From: Entomomonas moraniae
GTDB lineage: Bacteria; Pseudomonadota; Gammaproteobacteria; Pseudomonadales; Pseudomonadaceae
Assembly (NCBI RefSeq): GCF_003991975.1
Contig: NZ_CP029822.1
Coordinates: forward strand, 1,488,001-1,552,000
Length of the DNA stretch: 64,000 nt
Reading direction: 5' to 3'
Position numbers and translations under genes: made by a program. The notes below the pieces were generated by a model. It made no database searches. It saw nothing but the letters and a program-made list of their open reading frames with translations, and had not been told where the DNA came from. Shown here in pieces: positions 17,421 to 26,481 of this stretch (its first letter is position 1; each line of letters opens with the position of its first letter).

Positions 17421-19541
17421 TTAAATTTGTCGACTACTTTGCGCAACGAGCAATGCTTGTAAAGAATCGAATGTTAGGGGCTTGCTAAATAAGTAGCCTT
17501 GGTATAAGTAACATCCTTTTTCTTCTAAAATAGATAGTTGATCTGCCGTTTCTACTCCTTCTGCAATCACTTCAAAATCCAAGCTATTCGCCATAGTAAT
17601 GATCGCGCTCACAATGCCTGCATCATGGATATCCGTCGTAATGGTATCAACAAATGTTTTATCAATCTTTAACATATCAATGGGGAGTTTCTTCAAATAG
17701 GACAGAGAAGAATACCCTGTTCCAAAATCATCAATAGCAAAATTAACTCCCAATTCTCTTAACAGGCACATTTTCTCAATAATAGAATTGGTTTTTTGAA
17801 TAACAATGCCCTCAGTTACTTCTAGCGTGATAGCATTTTTAGGGATACCATATTGTTTAAAAGCTCTTTCAATTAGAGAATAAAACCCTTCATGCTGTAA
17901 TTGCCTTGGGCTAACATTCACACAAAACTTAAAGTCTAACAACGAAATCGCCTTATTGTTCATTAGTTTTGCGTATAACCGGCAGGCCTCTAGAATAATC
18001 CATTCACCGACCTCAATAATGAGCTGTGTTTCCTCAAGAATATCAATAAAATGCTCAGGAGAAAAAATATCCTTTCCCTGCACCCATCGAATAAGTGCTT
18101 CAGCCCCTGTAATTTCATGGGTTCTAGAAAAAACTTGTGGATGAAAACATAATTTAAACTCTTTGTTTTGTAGGGCCTGGCGCATTTTGGCCTCAATTCG
18201 CATCCTTTGTACAACAGCCGATTGCATTGAGCTACGGAAAGTTGCAATCATATTGCGACCTAACTCTTTTGCTTTATACAATGCAATATCCGCACGTTTA
18301 ATCAACTCAGATGTATTAATGCCATGTTCCGGAATAATAGTCACACCAATACTGGTAGAAATCTGTAATCGATGTGCATCAATTAACATAGGCTCACAGA
18401 GAATTTCTCTGACACGCTCAGCTGTAATTAATACCTGACGCTCAACATCATTAAAGTCGCCCTCTAAACGAGCTAATAGAATAATAAACTCATCACCGCC
18501 TACGCGTGAAACTGTATCATTCGCTCGAATACTTGCCTTAAGACGTGTTGTCACAATTTTTAATACCGCATCACCGATAGGATGTCCGATGGAATCATTA
18601 ATATTTTTAAAATGATCTAAATCTAAAAATAATAATGCGGCATGGAGTTTATAACGCTGCACTAATTTAATTTGTTGGTCTAAGCGTTCATATAGTAATG
18701 TGCGATTAGGCAAATTAGTCAGTGGATCATGATACGCTAAATGAATTGCTCGTCGTTCAGCTTTACGCAAACTCGTGACATCATGCCCAACCATTAGAAC
18801 ATAACTACTACCATTGGCTGTAAAAATATCAACCATAAATTTAATCGGCATATAACCCATATCAGGCCGATACATAGCCGCCTCTAAGAGTTTTGCTCCT
18901 TCTATTTTTACTGTTTCTAAAAAAGTTTTTCGCTCAGATTCACTCGCCCATATGCCTAAATCAAACTCATTTTTAAGAAGTAACTCAGAAGGATCACAAC
19001 CCAATATTTCTCTTAATGATTCACTCACCTTAATGTACTTAGCTGAATCAAATTCAGAAATAATAACCACATCACCAATAGGATCAAAGGCCGATGAAAA
19101 CTCCATATCATCCACATCAAAAAACTGCTCTACCGCCAATAAATTATGACTGTAAAAAAAAGTAGCTAAAATGGCCAATCCACTATTAAGACGTACTACT
19201 TTTGCAGATAACTCTCCCGTTAGAACATCTCCATCCATATTATAGAACTGGATATCTGTAAGTTTAATTGAGCGCTTCTTTAAAACTAAATTTATTATTT
19301 TTACTCTCAGTGGGTCTTTCCATATTCCTAAGTCAGCAATGGGAATACCGACAACTTGATTCATATCCCAACCTAACACTCTTTCAAAGGCAGCATTAAT
19401 ATCGACGACACGTCCTGTGCGCACATCGATTAAAATCAAAGGCTCTTTAATTAAAGACTTTAAAGTTGAATATTGTTGCCACGCGTCTAATATATAACGT
19501 CGAAATTGTTTTCGCTCAGCAATATCATTTAGAAATCCCAT
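17421..19541 (-). CDS. PAS-GGDEF-EAL cyclic-di-GMP signalling protein
   Basis: The 706-residue protein has two PAS-like sensor regions (about residues 30-130 and 145-265), a diguanylate cyclase domain with intact GGDEF at 348-352, and a phosphodiesterase domain with intact EAL at 481-483, the DDFGTGYSSL metal loop and IAEGVET. Both catalytic sites look functional, so net activity cannot be predicted. No transmembrane segment is evident, so sensing is cytoplasmic. A GTG at 19547 extends the frame by two codons, but AGG sits 9 bases from the ATG at 19539-19541, which I chose. The downstream neighbour is the prepilin-like gene. A role in surface attachment is inference. Confidence 0.92.
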   Translation of the reverse strand: MGFLNDIAERKQFRRYILDAWQQYSTLKSLIKEPLILIDVRTGRVVDINAAFERVLGWDMNQVVGIPIADLGIWKDPLRVKIINLVLKKRSIKLTDIQFYNMDGDVLTGELSAKVVRLNSGLAILATFFYSHNLLAVEQFFDVDDMEFSSAFDPIGDVVIISEFDSAKYIKVSESLREILGCDPSELLLKNEFDLGIWASESERKTFLETVKIEGAKLLEAAMYRPDMGYMPIKFMVDIFTANGSSYVLMVGHDVTSLRKAERRAIHLAYHDPLTNLPNRTLLYERLDQQIKLVQRYKLHAALLFLDLDHFKNINDSIGHPIGDAVLKIVTTRLKASIRANDTVSRVGGDEFIILLARLEGDFNDVERQVLITAERVREILCEPMLIDAHRLQISTSIGVTIIPEHGINTSELIKRADIALYKAKELGRNMIATFRSSMQSAVVQRMRIEAKMRQALQNKEFKLCFHPQVFSRTHEITGAEALIRWVQGKDIFSPEHFIDILEETQLIIEVGEWIILEACRLYAKLMNNKAISLLDFKFCVNVSPRQLQHEGFYSLIERAFKQYGIPKNAITLEVTEGIVIQKTNSIIEKMCLLRELGVNFAIDDFGTGYSSLSYLKKLPIDMLKIDKTFVDTITTDIHDAGIVSAIITMANSLDFEVIAEGVETADQLSILEEKGCYLYQGYLFSKPLTFDSLQALLVAQSSRQI

Positions 19542-19794
19542 TTTCACTAGCCTATTTTAACATGCTTATTAGTTATGTAACCACTATTGAGTAATCTATG
19601 GTCATAATATTACTATACACTATTACCTATAATAAATTAAACTTACTCAAAGTAATGTAGATTAAAAAACCACCTCTATTCTTTTATTGGCACAGATTTT
19701 ATGCCATAATTCCTGAAAAATAGAACTCTTTATAGCCTTTCTAGACTATAGTTTAGTAAACTTAAACTACTAAATTATCAATAGGATATTTCTC

Positions 19795-20709
19795 ATGACT
19801 GTACGCCATTTTCTATCGTTATTCGACTGTTCGAAACAAGAGCTAACAAACATTATTCAACGTGCGATAGAACTTAAAAAATTACGCAACAATAATATCC
19901 CTCACAGAACACTTGATGGACGAGTTCTTGGGATGATTTTTGAAAAATCATCAACACGCACTCGTGTCTCTTTTGAATCAGGAATAATTCAGTTAGGTGG
20001 GCAAGCTATCTTTTTATCACCACGCGATACCCAATTAGGTCGTGGAGAAACCATCCATGACTCAGCTATTGTAATCTCTAGCATGATTGATATCATCATG
20101 ATTAGAACTTTTGGCCATGACAAAGTAGTTGAATTTGCTGAAAATTCAAGCGTTCCTGTCATCAATGCATTAACTGATGACCTGCACCCTTGTCAATTAT
20201 TAGCAGATATGCAAACTTTCGCTGAAGCTCGTGGCAATATTGCAGGAAAAACAGTTACTTGGATTGGCGATGGGAATAATATGTGTAACAGTTATGCTGA
20301 GGCGGCTGTTCAATTCGACTTTCATTTAAAAGTTGCGTGTCCAAAAGGGTTTGAACCAGATCCTTATTATGTAGAAAAGGCGAAAGGTCATATTGAAGTT
20401 ATGCATGACCCTAAAGAAGCTATTAAAGGCTCACATCTTGTTAGCACTGACGTTTTCGCATCCATGGGACAAGAAGATGAGGCAGCAGACCGCTTACAAA
20501 AATTCCAAGGTTTCCAAGTAACGGAACAGTTACTTGATCTTGCGAGCCCTGATGTTGTCTTTATGCATTGTTTACCTGCTCATCGTGGGGAAGAAATCAG
20601 TGAAACGCTATTGGATGATCCCCGCTCTGTTGTTTGGCAACAAGCTGAAAACCGCCTACATGCTCAAAAAGCATTACTAGAGTTTTTATATCAACAAGTC
20701 CAAGCATAA
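19795..20709 (+). CDS. argF: Ornithine carbamoyltransferase, anabolic type
   Basis: ArgF condenses ornithine with carbamoyl phosphate to citrulline in arginine synthesis. The 304 residues contain the carbamoyl-phosphate motif SSTRTR (Ser52-Arg57), HPCQ for the second phosphate contact, and HCLPAHRG with the catalytic Cys for ornithine. Length and the absence of arcA or arcC neighbours favour the biosynthetic rather than the catabolic enzyme. AGGAT precedes the ATG. It stands alone with a terminator. I looked for but could not convincingly place an ArgR box in the 253-bp upstream region. Confidence 0.94.
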   Translation: MTVRHFLSLFDCSKQELTNIIQRAIELKKLRNNNIPHRTLDGRVLGMIFEKSSTRTRVSFESGIIQLGGQAIFLSPRDTQLGRGETIHDSAIVISSMIDIIMIRTFGHDKVVEFAENSSVPVINALTDDLHPCQLLADMQTFAEARGNIAGKTVTWIGDGNNMCNSYAEAAVQFDFHLKVACPKGFEPDPYYVEKAKGHIEVMHDPKEAIKGSHLVSTDVFASMGQEDEAADRLQKFQGFQVTEQLLDLASPDVVFMHCLPAHRGEEISETLLDDPRSVVWQQAENRLHAQKALLEFLYQQVQA

Positions 20710-20711
20710 AA

Positions 20712-20744
20712 AAAGCAGGTTAAAAACCTGCTTTCTTATTTTTC
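20712..20744. terminator. Terminator between argF and metZ
   Basis: A perfect 10-bp stem AAAGCAGGTT/AACCTGCTTT (20712-20721 with 20725-20734) has a 3-A loop and T-rich tail on the plus strand, with an A run on the other side for the minus strand. Confidence 0.88.
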
Positions 20745-20751
20745 TTAAAAC

Positions 20752-21963
20752 TTAAACAGCAGCTAAACCCCTAGCCAAATCTGCTTTAATATCTTCCATA
20801 TCTTCAAGTCCTACAGCTATACGTAGCAAACCATCTTTGATGCCTGCTTTCAATCGTGCTTCTGGAGTAACACGGCCATGGGTGGTAGTCGCAGGATGCG
20901 TTATCGTTGTCTTAGCATCGCCTAAATTAGCCGTTATAGAAATCAAACGTGTAGCATCAATTAAACGCCAAGCCGCTTCTTTTCCTCCCACGACATCAAA
21001 ACCTAACACTGCCCCAAACCCTTGCTGCTGTTTTTTAGCCAATGCGTGTTGCGGATGACTCTCTAATCCAGCAAAGTATACCTTTTCAACGTTAGGCTGC
21101 TTTTCTAGCCATTGAGCCAATAGCAAGGTATTCTCATTATGTGCTTGCATACGCAACTTCAAGGTTTCTAACCCTTTTAAAAAGATCCAAGCATTGAAAG
21201 GGCTCATGGTAGGTCCAGCTGTTCTCAAAAAACCAACCATTTCATTCATATGCTCAGCACGGCCTGCTAGCGCTCCACCTAGACAACGTCCTTGCCCATC
21301 AATGTATTTCGTAGCTGAATAAACTGCGATGTCAGCACCTAACTTAATGGGTTGCTGTAAAACAGGTGTACAAAAACTGTTATCCACCGCTAAAAGTACA
21401 CCTCGTGAATGAGCAGAAGTAGCCAATGCAGCAATATCAACTAACTCAGACAATGGGTTTGATGGCGACTCAACAAAAAATAGTTTTGTATTAGGCTTAT
21501 AAGCGGCTTCCCAAGCACCTATATCCTGCAAAGGTACATAGTCTACCTCAATGCCAAAGCGCTTAAAGTATTTTTCAAATAAACTAATGGTGGAACCAAA
21601 CACACTTTGTGAAACAACAACATGGTCACCCGCACTGCACAGCGCCATCACTAAAGCTAAGATAGCCGACATTCCAGATGAAGTGGCAACGGCTTGCTCA
21701 GCACCTTCCATCGCCGCCAGACGCTCTTCAAAATTACGTACTGTTGGGTTGGTATAACGCGAGTAAACATTTCCCTTTACAGCCCCTGAAAAGTGAGCAG
21801 CAGCGTCAGCAGCTGATTCAAAAACATAACTGGTTGTTAAAAATAACGCTTCACTATGTTCAGCTTCTGGTGTTCTCCTTTGCCCTGACCTTACTGCTAG
21901 CGTATCTAAACCTACATCATGTAAATCACTATTTAAACGACCTGCTTGCCATTTATTTGTCAT
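20752..21963 (-). CDS. metZ: O-succinylhomoserine sulfhydrylase
   Basis: This PLP enzyme makes homocysteine directly from O-succinylhomoserine and sulfide in methionine synthesis. The 403-residue Cys/Met metabolism fold shows the cofactor-binding YSRYTNP motif (about 67-73), ATSSGMSA, Asp194, and the PLP lysine at 219 in YSATKYIDGQG. The close of the active site (HPATTTHGR) is typical of MetZ. It is the last gene of the minus-strand run cvpA-purF-metZ, with 15 bp to purF, an order also found in pseudomonads. Direct sulfhydrylation avoids the cystathionine route. Confidence 0.95.
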   Translation of the reverse strand: MTNKWQAGRLNSDLHDVGLDTLAVRSGQRRTPEAEHSEALFLTTSYVFESAADAAAHFSGAVKGNVYSRYTNPTVRNFEERLAAMEGAEQAVATSSGMSAILALVMALCSAGDHVVVSQSVFGSTISLFEKYFKRFGIEVDYVPLQDIGAWEAAYKPNTKLFFVESPSNPLSELVDIAALATSAHSRGVLLAVDNSFCTPVLQQPIKLGADIAVYSATKYIDGQGRCLGGALAGRAEHMNEMVGFLRTAGPTMSPFNAWIFLKGLETLKLRMQAHNENTLLLAQWLEKQPNVEKVYFAGLESHPQHALAKKQQQGFGAVLGFDVVGGKEAAWRLIDATRLISITANLGDAKTTITHPATTTHGRVTPEARLKAGIKDGLLRIAVGLEDMEDIKADLARGLAAV

Positions 21964-21978
21964 AATTACTGTCTCTTT

Positions 21979-23484
21979 CTAATTATTATGCAACTCTATA
22001 ATTTCAGTTTCAGCTTGTTTCTGACCCAACGCCTTATCATTACGCTCTTCTTCGATATGATGCAAATAAGCCTCGTTAACATCACCTGTTACATAATGCC
22101 CATCAAATACCGCACAATCGAAATCATGTAAATTTGTACCCTCAAAGCGCACAGCTTCTTTTAAATCCTCAAGATCTTGGTAAATTAACCAATCTGTGCC
22201 AATCAACTTAGCCACTTCTTCGGTTGTACGATTATGAGCAATCAGCTCATGAACACTTGGCATGTCAATACCATAAACATTAGGATAACGCACAGCTGGT
22301 GCAGCTGAACAAAAATATACTTTTTTAGCACCACAATCTCTTGCCATTTGAACAATTTGTTTACAAGTCGTTCCACGAACGATTGAGTCATCGACCAATA
22401 GAACATTTTTACCTTTAAACTCTAGCTCAATCGCATTTAACTTCTGTCTTACTGACTTTTTGCGCTCTGCTTGCCCAGGCATAATAAAGGTACGACCAAT
22501 ATAACGATTCTTTATAAAACCTTCTCTAAACTTAACACCTAAGGAATTTGCTAATTCCAGTGCTGAGGTTCTACTTGTATCTGGAATAGGAATCACCACA
22601 TCAATATCATGATCTGGACGCTCTCTCAAAATCTTCTCGGCTAATTTTTCACCCATTTTCAAACGAGATTTATAAACAGAACTGCCATCAATAATAGAAT
22701 CAGGACGCGCCAAGTAAACATACTCAAAAATACAAGGGGTAAATTGTTTTACCGCGACACACTGCTTAGTAAATAACTCACCCTGTTCTGTAATATAAAT
22801 AGCCTCACCTGGAGCAACATCACGAATCAACGTAAAACCTAGCACATCAAGGGCTACACTCTCTGAAGCCACCATGTATTCTATGCCTTGTACTGTTTCA
22901 CGACTACCATACACTAAAGGACGAATACCATTAGGATCGCGGAAAGCAACAATGCCATGCCCTATAATCATAGAAACTACCGCAAAGCCACCCACACAAC
23001 GCTTATATAACTGAGTGACAGCGTCAAATATATCATCTGGAGCTAAACGTAACTTTTTAGATTTAGCTAACTCATGGGCAAAGGCGTTCAATAACACTTC
23101 AGAATCAGAAGACGTATTCACGTGTCGCAAATCAGATAAATAGATGCTTTTAGCTAACTCTTCTACATTAGTTAAATTACCATTATGCGCTAAAGTGATT
23201 CCATAAGGTGAATTCACATAAAAAGGTTGTGCCTCAGCAGAGCTTGAACTTCCTGCCGTCGGATAACGTACATGTCCGATGCCATAATTACCTAATAACC
23301 GCTGCATATGGCGCGTATGAAAAACATCTTTCACAAGCCCATTGGCTTTACGCAAAAATAACTTATTGTCTTTACTGGTTACAATACCTGCTGCATCTTG
23401 ACCACGATGCTGTAGAACAATCAACGCATCATACAATGCTTGATTAACATTTGCTGTTCCTACAATACCGACAATACCACACAT
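21979..23484 (-). CDS. purF: Amidophosphoribosyltransferase
   Basis: PurF catalyses the first committed step of purine synthesis, moving glutamine amide nitrogen onto PRPP. The 501-residue sequence begins Met-Cys-Gly-Ile-Val-Gly, so Cys2 becomes the N-terminal nucleophile after Met removal. The glutaminase region has HVRYPTAG and LAHNGNLTN, and the phosphoribosyltransferase part has the PRPP loop [20 protein letters not shown] stands 7 bases before the ATG. It is embedded in cvpA-purF-metZ with short gaps (21 and 15 bp), so it is cotranscribed. No PurR-box was identified. Confidence 0.96.
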   Translation of the reverse strand: MCGIVGIVGTANVNQALYDALIVLQHRGQDAAGIVTSKDNKLFLRKANGLVKDVFHTRHMQRLLGNYGIGHVRYPTAGSSSSAEAQPFYVNSPYGITLAHNGNLTNVEELAKSIYLSDLRHVNTSSDSEVLLNAFAHELAKSKKLRLAPDDIFDAVTQLYKRCVGGFAVVSMIIGHGIVAFRDPNGIRPLVYGSRETVQGIEYMVASESVALDVLGFTLIRDVAPGEAIYITEQGELFTKQCVAVKQFTPCIFEYVYLARPDSIIDGSSVYKSRLKMGEKLAEKILRERPDHDIDVVIPIPDTSRTSALELANSLGVKFREGFIKNRYIGRTFIMPGQAERKKSVRQKLNAIELEFKGKNVLLVDDSIVRGTTCKQIVQMARDCGAKKVYFCSAAPAVRYPNVYGIDMPSVHELIAHNRTTEEVAKLIGTDWLIYQDLEDLKEAVRFEGTNLHDFDCAVFDGHYVTGDVNEAYLHHIEEERNDKALGQKQAETEIIELHNN

Positions 23485-23505
23485 GGATTAGATCCTCATA
23501 ATTAG

Positions 23506-24054
23506 CTACTGTGACGATGACACAGGTAAATCTATCTTAGGGTTTAAGGGAATATCTTCAGGTTTAGGAATAGAACGCCAACCACCTAATACAACATTCT
23601 TTGACCAATTAGCAGCCACAAGAAAAGAAGGAATTAGTGATGACTCTTTCCATGTTTCTGATTCATTCGAGACGGGCGTATTGACAAGAAGCCCCACAAC
23701 AATAACAACCGCTATGGCTCCACGTGCTGCGCCAAAAAACATACCTAAAAAACGATCCGTTGCAGACAAGCCTGTCGCTTTGATTAAACGAGTCAATACA
23801 AAATTAACAATAGCCCCAACAATCAATGTTAAAATAAAGAGGATAGCGCAACTAATTGCTATACGGAGCCATGCTTGCTCTATATTAGGAGATAAATAAC
23901 TTGAAAATGCTCCACCGTATAACCAAGCAATAACAACAGCTACAATCCAAATAATAAGTGATAAAATTTCTTTTACAAAACCGCGCCACAGACTAATGAC
24001 TGTAGAAATAAGAATAAGGCCTATAATGCACCAATCTATCTCGTTAAATACCAC
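23506..24054 (-). CDS. cvpA: CvpA family inner-membrane protein
   Basis: The 182-residue protein has four predicted membrane helices and the CvpA pattern: an N-terminal Asp-Trp in the first helix, a Trp-Arg-Gly-Phe-Val-Lys-Glu loop, then a glycine-rich RFLGMFFGAARG segment before the last helix. CvpA was named for colicin V production in E. coli, and is linked to envelope stress and bile tolerance, but its biochemistry is unsettled. It sits directly upstream of purF, as in many gammaproteobacteria. The start is GTG at 24052-24054, with a weak ribosome site. The tail from about 165 on is hydrophilic, with prolines. Confidence 0.9.
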   Translation of the reverse strand: MVFNEIDWCIIGLILISTVISLWRGFVKEILSLIIWIVAVVIAWLYGGAFSSYLSPNIEQAWLRIAISCAILFILTLIVGAIVNFVLTRLIKATGLSATDRFLGMFFGAARGAIAVVIVVGLLVNTPVSNESETWKESSLIPSFLVAANWSKNVVLGGWRSIPKPEDIPLNPKIDLPVSSSQ

Positions 24055-24078
24055 AAAACACGCTCTCTATTAGTTACA

Positions 24079-24110
24079 TAACAATAGTTACACGTTGGTA
24101 ACTATTGTTA
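24079..24110. repeat. Perfect 13-bp inverted repeat between ppiD and cvpA
   Basis: TAACAATAGTTAC (24079-24091) is mirrored by GTAACTATTGTTA (24098-24110) around a 6-base spacer. The stem is AT-rich and not followed by a T run on either strand, so it could be an operator, an mRNA processing hairpin, or a poor terminator for ppiD. Confidence 0.7.
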
Positions 24111-24119
24111 GTATAAAAA

Positions 24120-26021
24120 CTATTCAAAGTCAAAATATTTAACTTCCGCCTTGTCTTTAAGGTATTTTTGGTATTCTCCCCAGAAGTTATTTGTATATCC
24201 TGTCTCGACAATACTTTGATACTGAGCCTTTTGTTCATCAGTTAATGCACCATCAAAAGGATTTACTTTTGTTACAGCAATAATCGCATAGTTCCCATTT
24301 TTTAGAGTAAAACCTTGTAAACCTGGTTTGTTATCTACAGGATGAGGTGTACTAAAAACTTTATCCAATATTTCAGGTGCAACCTCTGTTTTTTGTTGAG
24401 TATCACCCGCTAATATCGTCTTGATTGGCTGTTCGACATCATTAAAAGCTTTCCAATCTTTAATAACTACTTTACCTGCTTGTACTTCAGCTATTAGTTT
24501 TTCACCATCATTTTTAATTTTTTCAGTTTGTAATGCTTTCACAATCACAGGCGTTGCTTGCTCTAATGTCATCATCTCAGGTTCTAGATGTTGTTTAACT
24601 CGAATAACAACAGAGCGATCTGGTGATAATTCAATAATTGAACTATTTTCTTCTCCCTTTAGAAGATTTACAGAAAAAGCTTCTTTAATTAGTTTTTCAT
24701 TTTTTGTTAACTCATCATACCCAGCATCACGAGCAAAAGGCTTCGTAGTATCTAAGGGTAACTTGAGTTGCTCTGCTACTGAAGATAGGCTATCGTAATT
24801 TTCATAGGCTAGCCCATCTAACTCACGTTGTGCATTCAAATAGAGCTCAGCCGCCTTTTGCTGTTTTAATTCTTCTGTTATTGATTTCTTTAATGAAACA
24901 AAACTTGGAATAACAGGATCTTCAACCGCAATCAATTTAATGATATGCCAACCATATTTTGAACGTACAGGAGCAGAAAGATCTCCAGCCTGATTGAGTT
25001 GATTTACAACAGGAGCAAGTGCTTGATCAGGTAAATCTTCTGAATTCAAATACCCCAAATCCCCACCATTCTTAGCGGTTCCTAAATCTTGAGAATCTTC
25101 TTTTGCCAATGTTGCAAAATCAGCCCCCTCTTTTAATTTCTTAGCAATATCATCAATCTTTGCTTTAGCAGCTGCATCTGTTTGAGTAGCTGTCACTGGA
25201 ATCAGAATATGAGCAATACGCTTTCTTGATGCCGCTTCTTCTAAATCATTTACTTTTTTAGCATAAAGGTTTGTTAACTCTTGATCAGAAATAGACACTT
25301 TATCTAAAAAGTCATTTTTATTTAATACAATATACTCAAGCACCACTTGCTCAGGTGTTTTTAATGTTTCTTTATGTTTTTCATACCACGCACTGATTTC
25401 TTCTTTCGTGATATCATTAATCGTTGATGCATCTAATTCTTTATAAGAAAAATTTCTAGTTTGATTAATTAAATTAGCTAATGACAATACTTCACTAGTG
25501 GTTGCGAAATCAGCAGTGACAATACCACTCTGTAACTGTGTTAGATAATATTTTTCTAACTGATCTTGCACATATTGAGTCTCTGAACTATAACCATAAT
25601 TTCTGATACTTTCTTTAAATAACTCATAATCAAACTTTCCATTGCTTTGATACAGAGGATTATTTTGAATAATCTGTTCAACAAACTGTGCGGGTAAATA
25701 GCCAAAACCTGCATTGTCAGCCGCTTGAATTAAAATTTGATAATTTACCAAATTTTCCATCACTGTTTTTCTTAATTGTTCTTTTGCTTCAACACTACCA
25801 TCAAATTGGCCATTAGCACTCAAAATATACTGTTGCTGCTCGTAGGTAGAATTATACAGTGCTTTACTTAAGCCTTTACCATTAATAGTGGCCACTTCAT
25901 CGTTATGGCCAACTGCTCTGAAAATAGCGTCAAATCCTGTTAATGCGAATAGCAAAACAATAACAGCAATAATAACTTTAGCAATCCAACCCTGTGATTT
26001 ATCTCTAAGTTCTTGGAGCAT
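24120..26021 (-). CDS. ppiD: Periplasmic folding chaperone with parvulin domain, PpiD-like
   Basis: This 633-residue protein is anchored by one N-terminal membrane helix (about residues 13-34), followed by a SurA-like N-terminal chaperone region (about 35-220) and a parvulin peptidyl-prolyl isomerase domain (about 265-365: RIAHILIP to KYGWHIIKL). A further SurA-N-like C-terminal region completes the PpiD layout. It is attached to the periplasmic face and helps proteins emerging from the Sec translocon. GGAGGGGG precedes the ATG at 26021. It follows hupB, as in pseudomonads, but here cvpA-purF-metZ comes next, separated by 65 bp containing a 13-bp inverted repeat. Confidence 0.92.
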   Translation of the reverse strand: MLQELRDKSQGWIAKVIIAVIVLLFALTGFDAIFRAVGHNDEVATINGKGLSKALYNSTYEQQQYILSANGQFDGSVEAKEQLRKTVMENLVNYQILIQAADNAGFGYLPAQFVEQIIQNNPLYQSNGKFDYELFKESIRNYGYSSETQYVQDQLEKYYLTQLQSGIVTADFATTSEVLSLANLINQTRNFSYKELDASTINDITKEEISAWYEKHKETLKTPEQVVLEYIVLNKNDFLDKVSISDQELTNLYAKKVNDLEEAASRKRIAHILIPVTATQTDAAAKAKIDDIAKKLKEGADFATLAKEDSQDLGTAKNGGDLGYLNSEDLPDQALAPVVNQLNQAGDLSAPVRSKYGWHIIKLIAVEDPVIPSFVSLKKSITEELKQQKAAELYLNAQRELDGLAYENYDSLSSVAEQLKLPLDTTKPFARDAGYDELTKNEKLIKEAFSVNLLKGEENSSIIELSPDRSVVIRVKQHLEPEMMTLEQATPVIVKALQTEKIKNDGEKLIAEVQAGKVVIKDWKAFNDVEQPIKTILAGDTQQKTEVAPEILDKVFSTPHPVDNKPGLQGFTLKNGNYAIIAVTKVNPFDGALTDEQKAQYQSIVETGYTNNFWGEYQKYLKDKAEVKYFDFE

Positions 26022-26071
26022 GCCCCCTCCGGAAATGGCTCAAACTATATTTAATTGATCAAACGAAGAAA

Positions 26072-26097
26072 AAAGGCGCATACCAGAATGCGCCTTT
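26072..26097 (-). terminator. Rho-independent terminator of hupB
   Basis: A perfect 10-bp stem AAAGGCGCAT/ATGCGCCTTT (26072-26081 with 26088-26097) is followed on the minus strand by a run of T. Confidence 0.88.
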
Positions 26098-26126
26098 AAT
26101 TTGTCTGGAACTCAATCTATTTTATA

Positions 26127-26399
26127 TCAAACTACAGCATCTTTTAAAGACTTACCCGCTTTAAAAGAAGGCGCCTTACTAGCAGCAATTTTAATAGGCT
26201 CTTTCGTTTTTGGATTACGACCTGTACGTGCTGCACGCTCTTTCACAGAAAAAGTACCGAAACCAACTAGCGCAACATTATCACCTTGTTGTAAAGCTTC
26301 AGTAACAGATGCTAATACTGCATCTAAAGCAACGCCTGCGGCTGTTTTAGAAATGTTTGCTTTAGCTGCCAACGCATCTATTAATTCTGATTTATTCAC
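26127..26399 (-). CDS. hupB: Nucleoid protein HU (HupB type)
   Basis: HU bends and compacts DNA as a dimer. The 90-residue sequence is full length, with the [18 protein letters not shown] beta-arm and the conserved intercalating Pro. The start is GTG at 26397-26399, preceded by GAGGAAAG, so it is probably well translated despite the codon. It follows lon and precedes ppiD, a standard arrangement. A second HU gene is at 47368-47673; that copy has an extra basic tail which this one lacks. Confidence 0.95.
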   Translation of the reverse strand: MNKSELIDALAAKANISKTAAGVALDAVLASVTEALQQGDNVALVGFGTFSVKERAARTGRNPKTKEPIKIAASKAPSFKAGKSLKDAVV

Positions 26400-26481
26400 A
26401 ATCTTTCCTCTTTATCTAAATTTATGTTAACAAAAGACTTATTGTACACTATATAAACTATTCACTGATAACGGTAAAAGA

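Noticed and set aside
17421-19541. Degenerate GGDEF or EAL domain
   Set aside because: Both signature sites are intact (348-352 and 481-483), so neither domain can be called inactive from sequence.
24421-24798. 125-codon plus-strand frame
   Set aside because: Lies wholly inside ppiD on the opposite strand, has odd Ser/Cys/Phe composition, and no ribosome site.
26101-26430. 109-codon plus-strand frame
   Set aside because: Antisense of hupB and its terminator; no independent evidence.
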